From assembly GCA_963738665.1 (NCBI GenBank), contig CAVTXL010000003.1, positions 744,001 to 808,000 on the forward strand: a stretch of DNA of 64,000 nucleotides, read 5' to 3'. The position numbers were made by a program, and so were the translations under genes. Shown in pieces: positions 40,166 through 51,352 of the stretch (position 1 is the first letter of the stretch; each line of letters begins with the position of its first letter). The DNA comes from JABDGM01 sp963738665. GTDB taxonomy: Bacteria > Planctomycetota > Planctomycetia > Pirellulales > Lacipirellulaceae. Under the pieces are notes generated by a model. The model saw nothing but the letters and a program-made list of their open reading frames with translations, was not told the origin of the DNA and did not search any database.

Positions 40166-41644
40166 AACAGTCTCACCGTACCGAAATGGTTGGAGTGGGA
40201 CGTCTCATCGTGGGTCAGGGAAACCACAAGATGTTGTGTGCCTCACTGTGGATTTCGCCCCACTAAGTTTTTATTTTTTTCGTGGGGACAAAATGCGGAC
40301 GTGCATCGCCGGACGCATTTTCTTAAGTGACCAGCCGGCCGCGAGTTGCAGCGCGGGCTCCGGCGACTTGGGTCCGAATAACGCCCCGGGGGTGGGACAT
40401 TATTCGCCGGTGGGGGGAAATGGGGAGCGGATATTGTGGTCAGCGGCCGGTTGCCAATTGCTGGAAACCACGGTGCGCACCGAGAGCGCGAGCCGGAGCA
40501 TGGCGGCGCCTGTGATTGAGTTGCCAAGGAACAATATGCAACCAGGAGGATAGCCGATTTTTGTTCTTTTGTCCAGTAGGTGGTTTTGGCCAGGGGGATT
40601 GAACAGGAGATCACGGAGGGAGCAGAGAGAATGCGAATGGCTGAGTTGGAACCGCTAATGGACGCTAATCGGCACTAATGGAAGAGGGGATGCTGTGGGC
40701 TGGGCTCGATTGGGCTGCGGAGAGACGGAATTTGGGATTGCCAATTGGTCATTGGTCATTGGTCGTTTCAGCCGGAGTGGGCTGGGGGGTGCTTGGTTTT
40801 TGGACAGGCGTATCGATAAGGTGGGCGACGGCCTAGGAAAAGTTTTGAATATCGGTTTGGAATTTACGAAGCGGGATCAAGACAAAAATGTTTGGAATCG
40901 GCCACTGGATTTGGTAGGGTGGTCAGTGCGTCTGTGAGCTTGGCGAGCGTGGTTGTCCCCGCGCACTCAACATCGACTACACCTGGCGCAGCCGCCAAGA
41001 AATCTGCTGTCCTACATAGCCCTCCCCGTGACCGCGCAGTGCGCGGGTCTCCGTTCGGCTGTTGTCGACCCTAAGGAACACGTTAAGAATAACTTGGGCA
41101 TTTGGGGTGTGGATCCAGTAAGCATTTGAACATGAGATCGCAGAGGAAACGGAGAAAAGAATTAGCTTTGTGATCTCCGTCGACTCTGTTGCCTCCCCGC
41201 AAATCAGCACCAGGAAAAATTGATCCAGGAAAAAGCGACGCGGACAGATCATCGGCCAGCGGGGGGTTGACGAGACTGTCGGCGATTTCCGTCGCCGCGG
41301 CGACTCGACGCAGCGAGCGGTTTGCCTGCCAGTTCACTGGACGATCGGCGATGACCGTGTTTCCCGCCGAGGCATTCAACCGCCGGAGGCAACCAAGCGG
41401 ACGGAGACAGCAGAGATGAAACTCCGTTTTCTCCGTTCCCTTCATTCAAAGTGACGTTCGACGGCTGTCCAAAGTACCGAAGTTAATTTCCCCGCTCTGC
41501 TAAGCTCGACTTGACGGACGTCGCCGGAGTCAGACCGAAGAAAGCTCGCGACCGCGCCCTGCGCGGGTCTCCCAACCCCGCACTCTCCCGCCAGCGAAAG
41601 TCTGCCGCCCCGCGTGGGGCAGGCCCCCGCCGGCCAAAAAAGCA
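40166..41644. other. Long gene-poor stretch with degraded repeats
   Basis: About 1.5 kb without a supported gene. It contains low-complexity direct phrases (40755-40770, TTGGTCATTGGTCATTGGTC) and a GGAACCGCTAATGGACGC-like block. A segment near 40520-40600 aligns imperfectly with 54370-54450 (shared TTTTTGTTC.TTTGT...AGTAG..GTTTT.GGCCAGGG). The 41100-41470 part repeats phrases such as GATCGCAGAGGAAACGGAG. It looks like dead or dispersed-repeat DNA. Confidence 0.5.
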
Positions 41645-42096
41645 TTATTCCGCCGGGCGGATGCAATCGTCGGTGATGAGGGATTTGGGGTTCTGGAAGT
41701 CGGGGGGGATGCCGGGGGCGTTGACTGGTTCGCCGCGTTCGATGCGGGCGGCGACTTCGAGGTTGAGGTCGAGGAGTTGTTGGAGGAGGTCTTTCTTTGG
41801 CCGAGAAGCCGTAGGCGGCGAGGACGGCGGCGTCGACGCTCCGTGCCGCGCTTCTTCATTTCCACCAGGACGAGCGGCTTCCAGACGTAATCGGCGAACG
41901 AGGTGCCGCCGCCGTCTTCCTTGGCTTTGCGGATGCGGAATTCGGTCTGGCCGCCCACTTCGAGTAGGCCTTTGCGGCCGAAGGCTTGGAAGAGGCGGTC
42001 GAGAAAGATTTGGGCTTCGCCTTTTTCGTCGCCGGTGATGTGGGCGGACGCCCAGGCGGCGAATTCTTCAAGGCGAGATTTGCGATCGTTGGCCAT
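41645..42096 (-). pseudogene. Internally deleted remnant of an MmeI-like DNA methyltransferase/type IIG enzyme
   Basis: From ATG 42096 the frame encodes a recognisable MmeI-type N-terminal domain: KGEAQIFLDRLFQAFGRKG, EFRIRKAKEDGGGTSFADYVWKP and LVEMKKRG. Immediately after, the sequence jumps to what looks like the extreme C-terminus of the same family: AAYGFSA then KKDLLQQLLDLNLEVAARIE, NPKSLITDDCIRPAE. A frame break lies in this end. About 150 residues remain of an enzyme that is normally about 900-1,000, so the methylase core and target-recognition domain are gone. It is divergent from the GIY-YIG/RAMA gene, 103 bases away. Confidence 0.75.
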
Positions 42097-42199
42097 TCAA
42101 GCAGTATGCAAAACTAGGAGTGGAGGCAAGATGATGCGCAACTGGCTACAATGATTCGTCGGGGGCGGAACCGTCATCGGGTCCAGTGTTGGGTGCTTT

Positions 42200-42892
42200 A
42201 TGGCCAAGCGAACTCAAATCGTCTGCCAACATCTTGAAAACGTATCGAGTGACGTTCTGGAAGAATTTCAGGACATTATTCGCGAATACATTCGAGGCCG
42301 GCACGGTGTCTATGCGCTTTACCGCCGCGGCAAGCTGTACTACGTGGGGCTGGCCGGGAACCTTCGCGCACGGCTGAAACAGCACTTGCGTGACCGGCAC
42401 AAGGGCAAATGGGACCGGTTCAGCATCTATTTGACGATCGATAACAAAGCGATCAAGGAACTCGAAACGCTCCTGCTGCGAATCGTCAGCCCTGGCGGAA
42501 ATAGAACCGGCGGTCGGTTCGTGCGATCGGAGAACCTGGCAAAGCGGTTTGCGAAAGATATTACGTCTTATCATCGCCAACATTTGGACGAGTTGCTTGG
42601 CCGGGAACGGCGCGTATTCGTAAAGCAAGTTCGTAAGGTATCCGTTAATGGGGCGCCGCCGCCGCTATCCAAATATTTTAAAAGTCGCAAGCAGCTGCGA
42701 GGCAGATACAAGGGCAAATTGTATCGTGCGGTCGTCCGCAATGATGGAAGCGTTCGTTACGAAGGCAAAGTTTACAAGTCACCTTCGGCAGCCGGCACGG
42801 CGGTTCGCAAGCGGCCGACGAACGGGTGGTGGTTCTGGCATTACGAGCGAGCGCCGGGCGATTGGGTGCGTTTGTCGACCGTGAGGCGGTGA
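42200..42892 (+). CDS. GIY-YIG nuclease fused to a RAMA-like domain
   Basis: A 230-residue intact protein. The N-terminal half is a GIY-YIG endonuclease: GVYALY and YYVG about 10 residues apart (residues 36-50), the catalytic Arg in NLRARLKQH, and the metal-binding Glu in KELETLLLRIV. The C-terminal half (about 165-225) is a RAMA-like module: YKGKLYRAVVRNDG, VRYEGKVYKSPSAAGTA, NGWWFWHY. RAMA domains occur beside restriction enzymes and adenine methylases and are thought to read modified DNA. So this may be a modification-dependent nuclease. It diverges from a methylase remnant (41645-42096), supporting a restriction or defence role. No experimental parallel is known to me for this exact pair. 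Confidence 0.8.
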   Translation: MAKRTQIVCQHLENVSSDVLEEFQDIIREYIRGRHGVYALYRRGKLYYVGLAGNLRARLKQHLRDRHKGKWDRFSIYLTIDNKAIKELETLLLRIVSPGGNRTGGRFVRSENLAKRFAKDITSYHRQHLDELLGRERRVFVKQVRKVSVNGAPPPLSKYFKSRKQLRGRYKGKLYRAVVRNDGSVRYEGKVYKSPSAAGTAVRKRPTNGWWFWHYERAPGDWVRLSTVRR

Positions 42893-42936
42893 GCAGAATT
42901 CCGAAATTGGTGCCCCCTCACCCCTGCCCCTGGCCC

Positions 42937-42954
42937 CTCCCCGTCGAAGGGGAG
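42937..42954. terminator. Possible bidirectional hairpin
   Basis: CTCCCC (42937-42942) pairs with GGGGAG (42949-42954) over a 6-base loop between two convergent genes. There is no T-run, so termination would be weak. The surrounding CCCCTCACCCCTGCCCC text is a common intergenic style. Confidence 0.4.
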
Positions 42955-42983
42955 AGGAACAAACCAAGGGGGATTCTGCCTGG

Positions 42984-44310
42984 TCACTGCGGTTTGATCA
43001 CTTCCACCGGCTGGCCGGCGGTGAGTGATTCGCCGCGGACGGTCACGACCATGTCGTCGGCCGACAGGCCCGATTTGATTTCGACTTCCTGGCCGCTGCG
43101 GAGGCCGACTTCCACGTTGCATTGTTTGACGGCGCCGCCCGCTACGGTCATGCAACTGGTTTGGTCGCCGTTTTGCACTAAGGCCGTGGCCGGCAGGACG
43201 AGGGCGTCTGGCTTCTCGGCCAGCAGGATGGTGACCGTGGCATACATGCCGGGGCGGAGCACGCCATCTGGGTTTGGCAGATCGACTTCGGTGCGGAGCG
43301 AGCGATTCGCTGCGTCGAGAGACCAGGCGTCGCGGGTGACGGCGCCCGTAAATTCGCGCTTGCCGATCGCCTGCACGCGAACGACGGCCTTGTCTCCCTT
43401 GTCGAGCAGCGGGGCTTCGCTTTCCGGCACGTCGACGAAGACGCGGACCTGGTCGGAGCGCGAGACGGTAACGAGCGGCATGGCCGCCGAGCCGCCCGCC
43501 GGCTGGACGAAGTGGCGCGTGTCGACGTGCCGCTCAGTCACGATGCCGTCGTACGGCGCTTTGATCTCGGCGTATTGGAGCATCGCCTGCGATCGATCGC
43601 GGTCGGCGGTGGCAACTTCGGCTTTGGCCTTGGCGACTGCCAAATCGGCTTGGGCCTGAGCGACAAGCGCCAGCGAGCGCGACATATCAGCCGTGGCCGA
43701 TTCGACTTTGGCGGCCGTCTGCGCGGCTGGCCGTGGCCGCTTGAAACTGGTTGCGTGTTTCTTCAACGAGCTTCTGGGTGACCGATTCGCCGGCCGCCAA
43801 CTGCGTGATGCGGTCGAGCTCGGCCTTCCAGCGGGCCAGGTCGCCCTCGGCCCGGGTGACGCCCGCTTGGGCTTCGGCGATTTGCGATTTCTTGGTGGCG
43901 GCGTCGGCTTCGGCCGCGCGCACGGCGGCCTCGGCCTGGGCGACGGCGGCGCGAGACTGGGCCATGAGGGCTTCCTTATCGCGCACCTCGACGGCCAACT
44001 CGGGAACCCATAATTTGACGAGGAGCTGGTCCTTCGTGACGCGGTCGCCGATGTCAACCAGCACCTCATCGACATAAGCGGCCAGCTTGGAATGCAGCGG
44101 CGTTTCTTCGAACGCTTCAATCCGGGCGGGCTGGGTTGTATCGAGCCGCAGCGTCTTGCGCACGGGCGGAGCGGCGACGACGCGTTCGTTGCGGACGCTG
44201 GCTGCGTTGTCTGCCGGCCTCGCGCCGGCGGATTGTCCCCCGCAGCCACCTGCCGCGGCCAGCAGCACCGACGAAACAAGACTCACTGAAATGAATTGCT
44301 GACGGTTCAT
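42984..44310 (-). CDS. RND efflux periplasmic adaptor (HlyD/AcrA type), one frameshift
   Basis: Membrane-fusion protein linking the inner-membrane pump to the outer-membrane channel. Start ATG 44310 gives a signal peptide with lipobox (LLAAAGGC). A first beta/lipoyl half (PLHSKLAAYVDEVLVDIGDRVTKDQLL) leads into a long Ala/Glu-rich coiled-coil hairpin (VAQAEAAVRAAEADAATKKSQ). Then come the second lipoyl half (IKAPYDGIVTERHVDTRHFVQ), beta-barrel and membrane-proximal domains. The frame breaks near 43730. About 440 residues. It lies 34 bases downstream of the pump gene on the same strand, in one operon. Confidence 0.88.
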
Positions 44311-44344
44311 AACTTGTGCCCCTCCGCAGTTGTCGGCCGCTCGC

Positions 44345-47300
44345 TCATTGGGCGATTTGATAGTAGGCGCTGAGAGGATCGCCCGGGTCCAGTGATGCAG
44401 AAGCGGTCGTGGCCCGCGCCTGCACCCAGGCAAACACGCTCGGCACAACGAATAGCGTCGCAAACGTCGCGGCGGCGAGCCCGCCGATCACCGCCCGGCC
44501 GAGCGGCGCGTTTTGCTGGCCGGCCTCGCCAAAGGCCAGCGCCATCGGCAACATGCCGGCGATCATTGCGCAACTGGTCATCAAAATGGCCCGCAGGCGG
44601 CTGCCGGCGCCGGTCACGGCGGCCTCGTGCGCCGGCTGGCCGGTGCGCCGCCGCTGTTCGGCGAACGTGACGAGCAGGATGGCGTTGGCCATCGCCACGC
44701 CGATCGCCATGATCGCGCCGATGAACGACTGAATGTTGAGCGTCGTGCCGGAGAGCCAGAGCATCAGCACGACGCCGGCGATGACGGCGGGCAGCAGTGG
44801 ACAACGCCACCAGCGCCAGCCGCAGCGACTGAAAGTTTGCCGTAAGCAGCAGGAACACGGCCACGACCGACAGCGCGAGCCCGGCGGCGAGGCCCGATTG
44901 CATCTCGCGCATCGGGGCGATTTGGCCGCGGGTTTCGACCTCGACGCCGGTGGGCGGCGTGCCGGCCCGCTTCACGGCCGCGGCCACTTGCTGCGAGACG
45001 GTGCCCAGGTCGGCCGTCGCGGCATTGGCCGTCAGCGTGATTTGCCGCCGCATGTTGTAGCGATCGTACTGGCCGGGCATCGTGCCCTTCTGTAGATCGG
45101 CCACGTCGCGCACCAGCACCTGACCGTGGCCGGTTCGCTTCAGGGGGATCCGTGCCCAAGTCGGCCGCCGAAGCGATGGTTTGGACGTTGCCCGGGTTGC
45201 GAACGACGGGCCGCGGAATCTCGACCTGCACCTGATAGGCGATGCCGCTCTTGGGATCGGCCCAGAAGTTGGGCACGGTAAACCGGCTCGAGGAGGTGGC
45301 GGTGATTAGGGCGCGGGAGACGTCGACGGGCGTCAGACCGGCAAGTGCGGCCTTTTCACGATCGACGTCGACCTGAATCGTCGGATAGTCGAGCGACTGG
45401 CCGACCTGCAAATCACGGAGCAGCGGCCGCCCGCCGGAATCGGCCAGCGCCGACATTTCGCTGCGGACCTTTTCGGCGTAGGCGCGGTCGTCGGCGAAAT
45501 TCGGGCCGCTGACGGCCACCTCCACCGGCGTCGGCGAGCCGAAGCTCATCACCTCGTTGATGATGTCGGACGGCTCGAACGAGAACCGCACGTCGGGCAT
45601 TTCCTTGGCAAGCCGCTGGCGGAGTTGCTCTTTGAGCGGCTCGCCCCGGAGGGGGCAGTTGTCGCTGAGGTCGACGTAAAGGATCGCCTCTTCCGGCCCG
45701 CGCGACCATTGATACACGGCGTTGACGGGAAAATTGGAGTGGATCATGCCGACGTAGCCCAGCGTGAGGCGGACGTTTTCTGGACCGACCTCGTCGCCGA
45801 TGGCGCAGGCGCTTCTTTGGCCAGTTGCTCGCTGCGGGCGATGTTTGTGCCATCGGGCGCGCGCATGCGAAGGCGGAACTGGCCGGTCTCGACGGCCGGG
45901 AAGATGCTGCGGCCCAGGCTGGAGCCGACGACGGCGATGATCAACAGGCTGACGACCAGGTAAGTTGCGATGAGCACGCCGCGCCAATGCATGAGTCGCC
46001 CCATCAGCGACTCGTAGCGCAGTCGCAGCTTCTCGAAGCCTTTTGGGTCGTGTTGCTCGCCGGCGCTGCGATGCTCGTGCCGCAGCAGCCAGATCGAAAG
46101 CACGGGCACGAACGTGCTCGACAAGATGTATGAGGAAAGCATGGCAAAGCCGACGGCCAGCGACAGCGGCACGAACAGCGCGCGGGCCGCACCCTGCATG
46201 AAGAACGACGACACGAACACGGCCAGGATGCAGAGCATGGCCAAGCAGCCGCGGCACGGCCGTTTCGGCCGAGCCGTCGCGGACCGCGACGGCGAGCGGC
46301 TGGCCGCGGCGCATGTGAGAGTGGATATTTTCAATCGCCACAGTCGCCTCGTCGACGAGAACGCCGATCGCCAGGGCCAGGCCGCCGAGGGTCATCAAGT
46401 TGATGGTCTGGCCGCTAATCCAGAGTGCCAGGATCGCAGCCAAGAGTGCCAACGGAATGTTGAGCACCACAACGAGCGCACTTCGCCAATCGCGCAGGAA
46501 CAGCAAGATCATGAGGCCGACCAACAGCGCGCCGAGCAGGCCCTCTGCGGCCACGCCGGCGACCGCTCGGGTCACGTAGGGCGACTGGTCGAACTCGAAG
46601 CGGACGTCGATTCCCTCGCCGTCTTTGCCGAGCGCGGCCCGCATCCGCGGCAGGGCCTCCTTAATATTGTGAATCACGCTCAGAGTCGAGGCATCGGAGC
46701 GCTTGGTGGCCAGGATGTACACCGCCCGGCGACCGTTCACCAGCGCGTAGCCGACCGGCGCGTCGGCTGAGTCTTGCACCGTTGCGACGTCGCGAATAAA
46801 CACGGGATGCTCGCCGGTGCGAATGGCAACGGTGAGCAGTTGCTTCGGGTCGCGGACGACTGAGTTCACCGGCACAATCGGATACATGTCACCCACCGGA
46901 ACGTTGCCCGACGGGCTGAGCGTGTTGCCCCGGGACAGTGCGGAGACAATCTCGTCCGGCGACATTTCATACGATCGCAGCCGCTGGGGATCGACAGTCA
47001 CGACGATCGTGCGGGCGCTGCCGCCGAAGGGGGGCGGCGCCGAGACGCCGGGCAGCGCGGCGAACATCGGCCGCACGCGGTTCAGCGCCAGGTCCTGAAT
47101 TTCGTTGATTGACCGGGTGTCGCTCGACAGCACGAGGTACCCGACCGGCACGCTCCCCGTGTCGAACCGCATCACAAAGGGCGACACCGTGCCGGCCGGC
47201 ATGAAGGCCCGGCGCGGTTGACGTATTGAATCGTCTCGGCCATGGCCTGGGCCATGTTCGTGCCCGGATGAAAGTAAAGCTTCATCAGGGCCGTGCCCTG

Positions 47301-47606
47301 CACGTTCCGCGACTCGACGTGGTGGATGCCGCTGATGTAAAGGAAATGATACTCGTAGAAGTAAGTGAGAAAGCCCTCCATCTGGGCCGGGTCCATGCCG
47401 CCGTACGGCTGGCAGACGTAAATCACCGGCAGATTGAGGCTGGGGAAGATGTCGACCTCCATGCCGGGGGGCAGGCCCTCCGGATAGGGAAGCCCCATTT
47501 GTTCAAACGCCGATTTGCCGACCGCGAGCATGGCGCCCGACGCAATCCCCAGGATGATCACAATCACCGTCACCGGCCGCCCTAAGGCTGTGCGTATCAT
47601 CCACAT
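44345..47606 (-). CDS. RND-family efflux pump (AcrB-like), about six frameshifts
   Basis: Proton-driven inner-membrane transporter. MWMIRTALGRPVTVIVIILG starts at 47606 (an inner ATG at 47600 is equally good). Recognisable blocks in order: IYVCQPYGGMDPAQMEGFLT, YLVLSSDTRSINEIQDLA, INLMTLGGLALAIGVLVDEATVAIENIH (helix 4, with DE where AcrB has DD), PLSLAVGFAMLSSYILSSTFVPVLS, the second large periplasmic lobe, and a final helix bundle with FIGAIMAIGVAMANAILLVTFAEQ. The frame breaks near 47230, 46245, 45800, 45155, 44800 and one further position. About 1,080 residues when joined. The broken frame makes substrate class uncertain. Confidence 0.85.
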
Positions 47607-47907
47607 GGCAGGTGCATCTCCAGGTGCAGCGCGGTCGCCGCCGCGCAATCGCGGCTCTTTGCGCCACCTTCATAATAACTAATCGCATCGGAGTTTGCGC
47701 GGCCGCTACAATCGTTTCTCTAATAACGCCGGCCACGCGGACTTGCCCGCACGACCCGCATACGGGAAACGGCCGCTAAATCCCTGCCACCTGTTACGCC
47801 GATGCAGACGCATATCGGCGGACCTGGCCGCCACAACCGGCACGGGCCGGCCACTTGGCCGTACCGCCAAACGTCGGAGAATTTGGATCGCTCTCCCCGG
47901 CCCGATA
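47607..47907. other. Divergent intergenic region between pump and outer-membrane channel genes
   Basis: No supported gene. It should hold promoters for the leftward pump-adaptor operon and the rightward channel gene, allowing joint control. Confidence 0.4.
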
Positions 47908-49554
47908 ATGCGACGACCTTACCCAATATGGACGCTGTTGGCCGCCAACTCGGTCGTTCTAGCGGCAGGCTGCGTCGGGCCGCCCCGCCCGGTGCTCCCC
48001 GCGGCAGCAGCGATCGTATCGGCTGCCGAGCCGCCGGCCGTCGTATTTGGGGGCACGGTCGCGAGACCGACCCCAACGACGCTAATAGGGGGCTCGATCG
48101 GAAGACCGGCGGCAACGCCGGCTCCGCCAATCGTGCAGCCTTGCGACTTCTCGACACCCGCGCTGGACGAGCCGCCGACTCCGCCGACTCCGCCGGCGCT
48201 ACCGGTGCAGCTCGATGCAATCGCGGCGCCGACTGACCAGTTGCCGCAGCCCGAAGCGTTGTCCACGGCGATCGACTTGAGCGCGGCCCTCGAAATGGCC
48301 GCCGGGCAGAATCCTCAAGTCGCGTTCGCCCAGCAGCGAATTCGCGAAGCGGCCGCCCAGCTCCGCGCGGCCGACGTGCTGTGGGTGCCGTCGATTCGCG
48401 CCGGCCTGAATTACAACAAACACGACGGGCGAATCCAGGACGTCGAGGGAAACGTGATCGAGGTCAGCCGCGCGTCGCTCTATTCCGGCCTGGGCGCGCA
48501 GGCGGTCGGCGCCGGCTCGCCCGCCGTCCCGGGCCTGTTGATGAGCTTTCACATGCGCGACGCGATGTTTCAGCCGCGAATTGCCGAGCGCACGCTGGCC
48601 GTGCGCCGGGAAGCCAGTCAGGCTACGCTGCAAGACACGCTCACCGACACAGCCGTCGCCTACATGAATTTGCTTGAAGCGGCCCAATACCGCGCCGTCG
48701 CCCACGAAACGCTCGCGAATCTCCAGCGCTTGGGTGATTTGACCGGCAACTTCGCCCGGACCGGCGAAGGACTGCAATCCGACGCCGACCGCGTCCGGGC
48801 CGAAGTCTACCAGCAACAAATCGAAGCGGCGCGGACGGAAGAAGATGTCGCGGTCGCCTCAGCACGGCTGGCACAGCTACTGAGCCAGGATCCGACCTCG
48901 CCGCTTTTGCCGCAGGAAGAGGGAATCACACCGCTCGATTTCGTGCAGCCCGACATGCCCCTGTCGGAGCTGATTGCGACCGGACTCTCGAACCGGCCGG
49001 AACTGGCCGAAAACCGCTTTCTGGTCGCCGCGGCCGTCGAGCGGCTGCGGCGCGAGCGCGTTGCGCCGCTTGTACCCAGCATCTTGCTGGTGCGAGCTAC
49101 GGCGCCAACGGCGGCGGCACCGGCGATAATCTCGAAAACTTCGGCGACCGGGTCGATCTCGACGCCGTCGCCTGGTGGGAAGTTCGTAACTTCGGCTTCG
49201 GCGAACAAGCGGCCCGAGCCGCGGCCCAATCGCAACTGGCTCAGGCCCGCGCAAGAAGTCAAAGCGCTCGACAGGGTGGCCGCCGAAGTTGCCGAGGCAC
49301 ATGCGCAAGTAACGGCCCGCCAGGGACAAATCAACCTCGCCAAACAGGGCATCACCGCGGCCGGCGATTCCTGTCGCCGCAATTCCGAACGCATTCGCAA
49401 TGCCCAGGGATTGCCGATCGAAGCGCTGCAATCGGTGTTGGCCCTGAATACGGCCCAGCGGCAATACGTGCGAACGGTGGCCGATTACAACCGGGCCCAG
49501 TTCAATCTAGAGCGCGCGCTGGGGTGGCCAATCAATTCCTCTCAGGGCGCGTAA
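47908..49554 (+). CDS. TolC-family outer-membrane efflux lipoprotein, frame break pair
   Basis: Start ATG 47908 (MRRPYPIWTLLAANSVVLAAGC) gives a lipoprotein signal with lipobox LAAGC. A Pro/Ala-rich linker of about 80 residues precedes the TolC helical repeats (LSAALEMAAGQNPQVAFAQQ, LQDTLTDTAVAYMNLLEAAQ, NLQRLGDLTGNFARTGEGLQ). Between about 49090 and 49250 a second frame reads ASYGANGGGTGDNLENFGDR and DLDAVAWWEVRNFGFGEQA, a family segment, so two indels cancel there. The C-terminal repeat ends ALNTAQRQYVRTVADYNRAQ. It completes a tripartite efflux system with the divergent genes at 42984-47606. Confidence 0.85.
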   Translation: MRRPYPIWTLLAANSVVLAAGCVGPPRPVLPAAAAIVSAAEPPAVVFGGTVARPTPTTLIGGSIGRPAATPAPPIVQPCDFSTPALDEPPTPPTPPALPVQLDAIAAPTDQLPQPEALSTAIDLSAALEMAAGQNPQVAFAQQRIREAAAQLRAADVLWVPSIRAGLNYNKHDGRIQDVEGNVIEVSRASLYSGLGAQAVGAGSPAVPGLLMSFHMRDAMFQPRIAERTLAVRREASQATLQDTLTDTAVAYMNLLEAAQYRAVAHETLANLQRLGDLTGNFARTGEGLQSDADRVRAEVYQQQIEAARTEEDVAVASARLAQLLSQDPTSPLLPQEEGITPLDFVQPDMPLSELIATGLSNRPELAENRFLVAAAVERLRRERVAPLVPSILLVRATAPTAAAPAIISKTSATGSISTPSPGGKFVTSASANKRPEPRPNRNWLRPAQEVKALDRVAAEVAEAHAQVTARQGQINLAKQGITAAGDSCRRNSERIRNAQGLPIEALQSVLALNTAQRQYVRTVADYNRAQFNLERALGWPINSSQGA

Positions 49555-49800
49555 GTCGCGCCTTGCGAATCTGTGCGGCTTAATTCTGTTTTAAAGTCGC
49601 CGCCGCCGATAATTCATACGATCTTAACGCGTTGTGCTAGCTATACCGGCTGTGAGTGGTCGATTTTCAGATACCAAGGCCGCAGATGGGCCAGTGGCGG
49701 GTGGGCTCGGTCGCGTCGCGACGGATTCGCTGGCGGTTCGTAGGGACCGGTGGCCGAGTCGCCAAGCGGAATTTGAAACGGATTTCACGAGGTAATCGTC

Positions 49801-51291
49801 ATGAGGACGTTCCGTTGGGGCGCTCGTTTTCTCGCCGGATCGGTCGGGGACCGGCTGCTCGCAGTGGCCGCCTCGGTGCCCTTGGTGCTGGGCGGCATCG
49901 GCATCGCGGCGGCGGAGGAACCGCTGTCCGGCCTGCTGCTGCAAACCACTAGTTGGTCAGACGACGTTGCTCTGGCGTCCGCCGATTCATCGCTTCCCAG
50001 CGAACAATCGCTGGCGGACCGGGTCGCGGCACTGGAGCAGGCGGTGCGCGCGGGCGGAGTCTCGACTGCGGCCGCGCAAGAGCCAATGCCGGCGGTCGCC
50101 GCGGCGGCGGCCGAGTCGTGCAAACCGGTCGATTTGATCCTCAAGCCGACGTACAAGTGGCGTGGCCGCCTGTACGTTGACATGATCAACTACGACGACG
50201 ACAACGAGACGGTCGATTTCTTCGACACAGATCGGGACGATTCGTTCGGTTTCGGCACGGCCCGGCTGGGTGTGCAGGGTGATATTTACGAGAACATTTC
50301 GTACGTCTTTGAGCTCGGCTTCGAAGGAACGCAGACCAAATTCAAAGATGTCTACGCCCAGATGAACGACATGCCGGGCGTCGGCAGCTTTCGCGCGGGC
50401 CACTTCAAGGAACCGATCGGCCTGGAGGAGCTCACCAGCAGCCGTTTTATCACGTTCATGGAACGTTCGTACGCAACTCGGGCATTCACCCCGTGCGCAA
50501 CTTCGGCGTGATGGCCTTTAACAGCCTGGACGAGTGCGACGACGCGACCTGGTTCATGGGCGCGTTCCGCAGCGATTCGCCCGACGCGCCGGACGATTCG
50601 GCCACTTGGGAAAGCGACCTCAACGACTGGTCGTTTGACACCCGCTTTGCCTGGCTGCCCTATTACGACGAGCCCTCGGACGGCCGGTATTTGATTCACC
50701 TCGGCGTCAGTTACAGCTACCGGAACCGGGGGAACCCGGCCAAATTCAGCACGAACGCCTACATGGGCGACCAGGCGCCGATCGGCCTGGGCGCGCTGGC
50801 TGGCAGCGACGAGTACAACCAGGTCGGCGCGGAATTCGCGATCATCTGGGGCTCGTTGAGCGTTGCAGTCGGAGTACTTTCACGCCTTCACGGTCAGCGG
50901 CGAGCAGTACTACGGCGCGTATGCTCAGGTGTCGTACTTCCTGACCGGCGAATACCGCGGCTATGAGAAGGAGGCCAAGGCCTTCTATCGCGTTCACCCG
51001 CTGGAGCCGGCGTTTTGGGTCGATACGTGCAACGGCTGCTGCTGCGGACGCGGCGCGTGGGAGATCGCAGCCGCCTACTCGTTCGTTAACCTGCGGGACG
51101 GCGCGGACGTGACGCCCGGCACGGCCGAGCGGGCGTTTGTCGATGGCTGTATCGTCGGCGTCAACTGCTATCTCAACCCGTACTCTCGCGTGATGTTCGA
51201 TTACAACTACGAGGTCACCGATTTTGTCGACGCGGGCACGCCCGATTCGAACGCCAACCTGTTCGGCGTGCGTTGGCAAATTGATTGGTGA
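49801..51291 (+). CDS. Porin of the OprO/OprP (phosphate-selective) family, two frameshifts
   Basis: Exported barrel of about 495 residues. A long N-terminal signal region (VGDRLLAVAASVPLVLGGIGI) is followed by a short coiled-coil segment (LADRVAALEQAVRAGG), as in OprP trimers. The barrel starts KPTYKWRGRLYVDMINYDDD and includes VGSFRAGHFKEPIGLEELTSSR, the best family match. Frames break near 50485 and near 50870; the end is NANLFGVRWQIDW with a C-terminal aromatic residue. Ion selectivity cannot be inferred. The neighbour is a Cys-rich secreted protein. Confidence 0.82.
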
Positions 51292-51352
51292 TCGTGAGGC
51301 AGCGATCGATTTCCCAGTATTCCACCTCTACTCGCAAAAGAGAATAAACACG

